A stretch of 64,000 bases of DNA from assembly GCA_027924645.1 (NCBI GenBank), contig BSBN01000213.1, positions 37,946,501 to 38,010,500 on the forward strand, read 5' to 3'. Of the stretch, positions 59,020 through 64,000 are shown piece by piece (positions within the stretch are counted from its first letter, which is position 1; every line of letters begins with the position of its first letter). Under the pieces are notes generated by a model, which did no database searches, had not been told where the DNA came from, and saw only the letters and a program-made list of their open reading frames with translations. The stretch is from Cunninghamia lanceolata. Its lineage: Eukaryota > Streptophyta > Pinopsida > Cupressales > Cupressaceae. Made by a program: the position numbers and the translations under genes.

Positions 59020-61826
59020 TCAATTTATGGATGAAGGTAAAATATCATTGTAGATAGTCTTTATCGGAGCTATCTCTCCATTCCATCTATTCCTTGCGCT
59101 TTCCAAAATTTGTATGTTGCCATTTATTAAAAAGACTAACTTTTCTACCTTCTGTACATCTGATGGTGTATCAATTAATGCTTGTGATTTCAAGGCTTCA
59201 TCTACTAGATTGGTCATGGAATCAATTTTTTGGACTTATCAGTCCCCTGAGCTGGCACAACCTATCTCTAATTTCTTCCCTTTTCTTCATTAGAGTGCCC
59301 AAATCATTATGAATATTTACAACTTGTGTTTCCTTGGCATTTATTGGCTCAACTACCGGATTGTATGTCTCAGAGATATTAAGCAGTTTGAGTTCCAAGT
59401 CTCTGATTTTATCTTCTAATTCCTTTGTAACTTTTGGCCAAGATAAACAAAATTTGTATATTTTACTGGCCTCTTCAATGGAACTTTGTATGCTTTTTAT
59501 TCCCCTTCCTAACAAAGTTTTATCTTGAGCTATCATAGCCTTCAACTTAACCATTCTCTTTTCATCAAACTCCTTTTTAACTTTTACTTTTGCAGATTTT
59601 TCAAAGGACTCAAAATGTGTACTTACAGAGTTCAAAAGACCCTTGAATTGATCAACGGAGGATAATGAGGCATCCTTTTGAAATGTTGGCATCATCTTCT
59701 CTAGAATGTTGGTGTCATCTCTGATCAACTTACTATCGTGGTCATGCGATTTCAACATCTCTTCCTGTGCCTTGGCCTGAACAATAGACATTAATTTGAA
59801 CTTTTGCATAGGTGATAATGAGTCCAAGTTAATTGGTCCTTGAATGAATTCCGATTCATCTGGATCTTGTTGCTTCCTAGAATCAACTGAGACATCTGTA
59901 GTGTCTCTTGCTTTGGCAGAGGCTTCTTCTTTCTGGCTTTGTTCTGGATTATCTAAATTCATGTCTTTATTAGCATCCTCTTTCTATTTTGGGGGAGAGG
60001 TTTCCTTGATGTGCTCGTCTTCTAGTTTCTCCTTGTCATTTTGTTCTTTTGGAGGAGGTGTTATTCAAGTTTCCACTACAAGTGCTTCCATCTCCTTAGA
60101 CACATGGTTGTCTTTTCTTGCTTCTTGTTTAGGGTTCACTTCCAGAACATATGCATCATTTCCTTCATCTATTACTTCATTGTCATAGATGGTAGGGGTA
60201 TTGTATTTCTTTAGTATTTCCAAAATGATCTCCTCTGTTTCCTTGACCACTTTATCAGTTTCTCCTATCATTAGTGTGTTTATTCTTTTCTTTGATCTGA
60301 ACTCATTGTTAAGTGCTTTGAAGATTTTGGCCTTTTCTTCTGGAGTAATATCTAGACATAATTTTATTAGTGTTTGTTCTCTGAGTTCAATGTCCTTAGC
60401 CATAACAACTTCCTTTCTAACTGACAGAATACTACCCAAGGTATTTGGGAGATCACCAATGATCTCAATGAGACTTTATAGTAGCTTCTTCCAAAATCCT
60501 TTTATCAACATCATTGTAGTCATTATAAAATTGAGCCATAGGTTTCAGATTTCCATCAACAGTGATAGACTTTAACACATCAGCAAGTGTTATTGTGGCT
60601 TGAGGCTCATCTACTTTTTGTCTTTTGTTGGGTTTCTCCCTTCTAGAGGGCTTTTCCTTGCTACTTCTAGAGGCTTTAGTAGCCTCAGCTTTCATCTTTT
60701 TTACTTCTTCATCAGATTCTATGTCTTCTTCATCTTTTGTTCCCACACTGACATACATTCTTCTTCCTACCATCTTTTGCCTCTTAGAACTTTTGTTAGT
60801 GGATTTCTCTAATGGTGTGGTACCAGATGAAGTAGTAGAGCTTTTGGTGGACCTTTGTGTTGTTTCAGGCCCTTTTTTCTTCTTAATAGGCCTTTCCGGA
60901 GCCTTAGCTTGTTCACTTTCTTGTTTTTCCTTTTCTGCTTTCTCTACTTTTTCCCTTGATTCCTTAAGTTGTTCTTTGGTGATGCCATACTTGTAGCAAT
61001 TTCTTCCACCTCTTTTCTAACTTTTCTAGTGGATTCTAGCTTCCTAAATTCAACGTGAAGTTTTATAGATAACTCTTCATATGTTCCAAACCTTTCTTCC
61101 TTGGAGTTCTAGGGTTTGCTAAGCAGATGTTGAGCATAATTTTCTAATATTAATCCATCTACCTCATAGCCCATAGGCATTACCCATACAGTTCTGGACT
61201 CCACAGCTTCCATCAAACATTGATCCTTGGTGACCATGAAACAGATGGTATCCTTATATTTCTTGACAATTTTCCTAGGGATTCTTTCTCTTGACTGCAT
61301 CTTTCTTTGAAAATTCTTAAAGTACCCCCACAGGGCTATTTTTTGCTCATCAAAATTTCCAATGCTACTTAAATGATTTATGATTTGAATAGCTACTGGT
61401 TTACTACTTAACTAGATCAAATTCTTCATGTTTGGAAATGCATTCATAAAGTAGAAGAATAGAAAGATAATCAACATACCAAATTTGAAGGGATAGGTTT
61501 TGCTTTCCTTGATCTTCTTTAGATTTTCCAGTAGTTGGATTCTCAGTAGCTCATACAAATCATAATCTGCATTCTCTTTGACAATTTGATAAGTAGTGTA
61601 TATTGCAGTTCCAGAAACAGAGTTCTCCCAGTTTGAGAAGTAAACCTTGTAACCTATGACCATTGAGGCAAATATTACGGCATGGTCTGTGATGTCATTT
61701 ATAGTTAATGCCCTCTTGTCAAATTGGGCCCCAGTGGCCTTTGTGACAGTTTGATTCTTGAAGGCCTTTAGCAAGGGCACACTTTCGATGGAATTTAACC
61801 CTGTCATTGCCCTAATTGCTTCCTTA
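59020..61826 (-). pseudogene. D1 long ORF, unknown retroelement protein, 5' end cut off by D2
   Basis: I do not recognise this protein. Read on the minus strand, the frame is still open at the D2 junction (61826), so its start is missing. Segments in order are 61826-61412 (VTKATGAQFDKRALTIND, VIGYKVYFSNWENS, and a hydrophobic run MLIIFLFFYF near 61477-61445), 61410-61109 (KDTICFMVTKDQCL), and a lysine-rich, charged, low-complexity part (61100-60600). After that come 60439-60065, 59962-59222 (FESFEKS, YKFCLSWPKV, heptad-like helices) and 59217-59020. Two or three frameshifts and about four stops break it. It has no zinc knuckle, DSG, VDD or DDE motif. It ends about 235 bp before the 3' LTR, and the same C-terminus occurs in D2. 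It could be an env-like third gene, as in SIRE elements, or the only gene of a non-autonomous family. Confidence 0.7.
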
Positions 61827-62940
61827 TGTTGGAATTAGAGCTGACAACTGAGAGGGGGGGTGAATCAGTTGTCTTAAAACTTTAATGTTTGCTGCAGTTA
61901 ATTCTTCTTAACAGATTAATGATATAACCATGAAAAGCAAGAATCAATAACACATGAGTAGAAATAGAAATAACACACTTGACACCAAGATTTTTAACAT
62001 GGAAACCCGGTTAAGGGAAAAACCACGGTGGGGGTTAACCCACAAAGATTATATTCTATTAAAAGTATTACAAAAGGGGAAGGCACATGCCTTCAGGCTC
62101 ACTGCCCAGAGCTCACTACTCAAAAGAGGCTCACTGCCTACAAGAATGATTGCAAAAAGGATTACAAATTGTTTGAACTGATGAGAAGCATCTGCCAATG
62201 TAAGAATTCAGTTCTGATTAAGCACAGAGTACTGATCTTACACACTTCATCTTTATTCTGCCCTGTTTACTGCTCTGCCATAATCCGGACCTTAGATCTC
62301 TTCTCTTTCTACCTTTTTTGCACTACTACATCATCGCACACCAACATCCATCAATACACTCAAATCCATCGGCTATATATATATCTGCCTCAAGAAATTC
62401 AATCACCTTTCTGTCGGCCTTATGAAGAACTTAACAAACAATACAAGTACTCTGTTCTATCAACTGAATCCATACACCAATATTGATGCGTACCAGAAAT
62501 AACACTTGCAGGTCACCATACATGTCAGACACTAACATTATATCCCATATGTAACTCACCAAAACACTTCTACTAGATCTGCACAAGGATCTAACACAAG
62601 TTAGTTTGTTCTTCACTGAACTGTTATGTCATATTAGGACTCGGTACTTAGATGCTCATAAATTTTAATCCCTTTGTCACCAAATGCTAAAATCTTGGAT
62701 TTAGATTGTCTTGACATTCCTCTACACTCCCTCAGATTTGCAACACACAATGATTAACTAGAGAGATCTGCTGACCAAAATATTGAACTTTGCCATATAC
62801 CCTGTTCCTGTCTATCCAGACTTGACATATCTTGGAACTGACTTCTGGTATGATCTGATACTGTACTGCGGATGTGTGGAATGGACTTAGTTTCTATCAA
62901 TGACAACACATGACATGCCTTGCAGTGTCTCTTTCCAACA
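61827..62940 (-). repeat. D2 3' LTR
   Basis: It runs from TGTTGGAATTAGAGC to CTTTCCAACA, 1114 bp. A TATATATATA box lies at about 62374-62385, and GGCTCACTGCC-like repeats at about 62095-62141. It is only distantly similar to the D1 LTR. The bases before it (CCTTA, 61822-61826) are the predicted target duplication. Confidence 0.82.
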
Positions 62941-63192
62941 ATCTCCCCCTTTAGCATTGATGGCAACACTTAGTGAAAAATGACTAAGTGTCATGATTGA
63001 CTCCCCCTACTGTGTACACTTATATATTCTTCCACTGCTCCCCCTTTGATGGATTCTTAATTTTCTTTAATTTTTTACTATCTCTCACTCCCCCTTTGAC
63101 ATCAATGGCAAAGGGTGGGATCCGCAAACCAAAATTTACACAAGAAATCTGTATACAAGGCCGCATATGCACAAATAATCCATTTATTATAT
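62941..63192 (-). promoter_or_regulatory. D2 3' untranslated region with polypurine tracts
   Basis: AAAGGGGGAGAT on the minus strand adjoins the LTR. Further GGGGGAG tracts lie near 63003, 63040 and 63090, the last followed by the conserved CATTGATGTCAAAGGGGGAG context. Confidence 0.8.
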
Positions 63193-64000
63193 TTACATGA
63201 ACTTGAGAATATCTGCAAAACTATTTTTCAATTGCACAAGTTCAGAGGCCCAACTTCTTTTCATGCCATCCAAAATTGAGATGTGCCCACTTAGTAGGAA
63301 TGCCTATGTTTCTGCTTTCTTCAGATCTGAAGGATCACTTGTTCAGACTGCAACTTGAGCTTCTGATAAAGCAGTAAACATTGTTTCTAACCTGGGGGCA
63401 ATCAATCCCTGGAGCTCACACATTCTCTCCACAATATTGCTCTTTTCTTTAACAAATTTCTTTATTTCATTAGTCAAGCTAATTGCTTGACACTCCTGAC
63501 TTACCGGAGAAACTGTTAGAGGATCAAAATTTTGAGATAGATTCAACAATTTTTGTTCCCGCTCCTTTATCTTCTTCTCAATATCCTTAATAACTTTGGG
63601 CCAAGATAAACAAAATTTGTATACATCACCTCCATCATTAAGAGCATTTTGAATACTCTTTATACTGATTATCAAGTACCTTTCTATCATTCCCTATTAG
63701 CCCCTTTAGCTCACTAAATCTCTTATCCAAAAATTCATTCCAGACTTTAATCTCTGTAGACTTCTCAAAGGACTCAAAGTGTGTACTTACAAAATTTACA
63801 AGGCTCTTGAGATTTCCGGAGGGAGGACCAGATGGATTCTTCTAGAAAGTTGGCATTATCTTCTCCAATATACTAGATGCAAGGCCTAACAGCTCATTGT
63901 CCTCTATGTGAGATTTCAATATCTTTTCTCTTGCCTTGGCTTGTGTGAAAGATGCTATCTTCATCATTTGGACCGGAGAGAGAGTATCTAGGTTGATTGG
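63193..64000 (-). pseudogene. D2 long ORF, C-terminal part
   Basis: It continues beyond the window. It shares with D1 the short blocks STHFESFEKS (near 63785-63755), YKFCLSWPKV (about 63621-63592) and CQLRGLI/CELQGLI (near 63410), followed by a similar tail ending at the TAA at 63193-63195. Stops lie near 63343 and 63300, and at least one frameshift lies near 63690. The helical, charged character matches D1. The family is unknown. Confidence 0.68.

Larger units (their letters stand above)
57265..61826 (-). mobile_element. D1: SIRE-like LTR element carrying an unknown long ORF (left part)
   Basis: The 3' LTR (57265-58784), a polypurine-tract region and a long reading frame (59020-61826) are visible. 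The rest lies beyond the D2 insertion at 61827. The LTR shares the GGCTCACTGCC repeats, the CTGAGAGGGGG module and the polypurine pattern with Copia-C, but its body has diverged. No gag-pol is seen in this part. Confidence 0.75.
61827..64000 (-). mobile_element. D2: second SIRE-like element with the same ORF, inserted into D1
   Basis: Its 3' LTR begins exactly where the D1 frame is interrupted. The polypurine region and the C-terminal part of a D1-like protein follow and run off the window. The direction is the same as D1 (minus). Confidence 0.8.

Noticed and set aside
57265..62940. D1 LTR and D2 LTR as the two LTRs of one element
   Set aside because: They differ in length (about 1.52 and 1.11 kb) and in most of their sequence. 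No primer site lies inside the right one, and the D1 frame runs straight into it, so D2 is a separate nested element.
1..64000. tRNA, rRNA, CRISPR or bacterial operon features
   Set aside because: None was seen. The tRNA-like matches are retroelement primer sites and the repeats are LTRs, microsatellites or element repeats.

Overview
This window looks like nuclear DNA of a seed plant from a very large, AT-rich, transposon-filled genome. The SIRE-type copia elements, a plant chromovirus, a Tat/Athila-like Ty3 element and an L1-type LINE all point to a plant. The deep nesting and absence of any intact host gene would suit a conifer or another giant genome, but no host marker allows me to name a species. 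I recognise no intact cellular gene, no tRNA or rRNA gene and no CRISPR array. Almost every coding stretch is a broken transposon gene.

Layout, left to right. (1) 1-13212: a plus-strand SIRE/Maximus-like Ty1-copia element (Copia-A), whose 5' LTR is cut by the window edge. It is split at 4030-10638 by a minus-strand non-autonomous LTR element (LARD-1) with 2-kb LTRs and an AAGAG target duplication. The 3' LTR of Copia-A runs directly into a second, truncated copy of its own internal region (13213-13512). (2) 13710-21578: remnant of a different copia (Copia-B). A complete minus-strand Ty3/gypsy chromovirus (14114-20379, CAAAG duplication) has landed inside its primer-binding site. (3) 20399-29648 and 43219-51553 are two direct copies of one block of about 8.3 kb. 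It holds the end of Copia-B, about 3.7 kb of unidentified DNA and most of a LINE. Copy 1 carries an extra solo LTR (26001-26966), and its LINE continues to about 33560. (4) 34599-41619: a nearly complete minus-strand SIRE-like copia (Copia-C) lies between the two copies. (5) 51554-57264: remains of Ty3/gypsy elements, namely an Athila-like LTR plus tRNA-Asp-type primer site, and a minus-strand Tat-like LTR with a protease fragment and a 60-bp tandem repeat. (6) 57265-64000: two nested minus-strand SIRE-like elements, D1 and D2. Instead of pol, they carry next to their 3' LTR a long, conserved, partly coiled-coil open reading frame that I do not recognise.

The genes do not form a working pathway. 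The window is a record of nested insertions, duplication, LTR recombination and mutational decay. Most premature stops in the gag-pol genes are CAG/CAA to TAG/TAA or TGG to TAG, as expected from deamination of methylated cytosines. The item most worth following up is the unknown D1/D2 protein. Next come the self-complementary GGTTCAAAGG arrays and hairpin in the LARD-1 LTRs, and the segmental duplication, which dates several insertions relative to one another.
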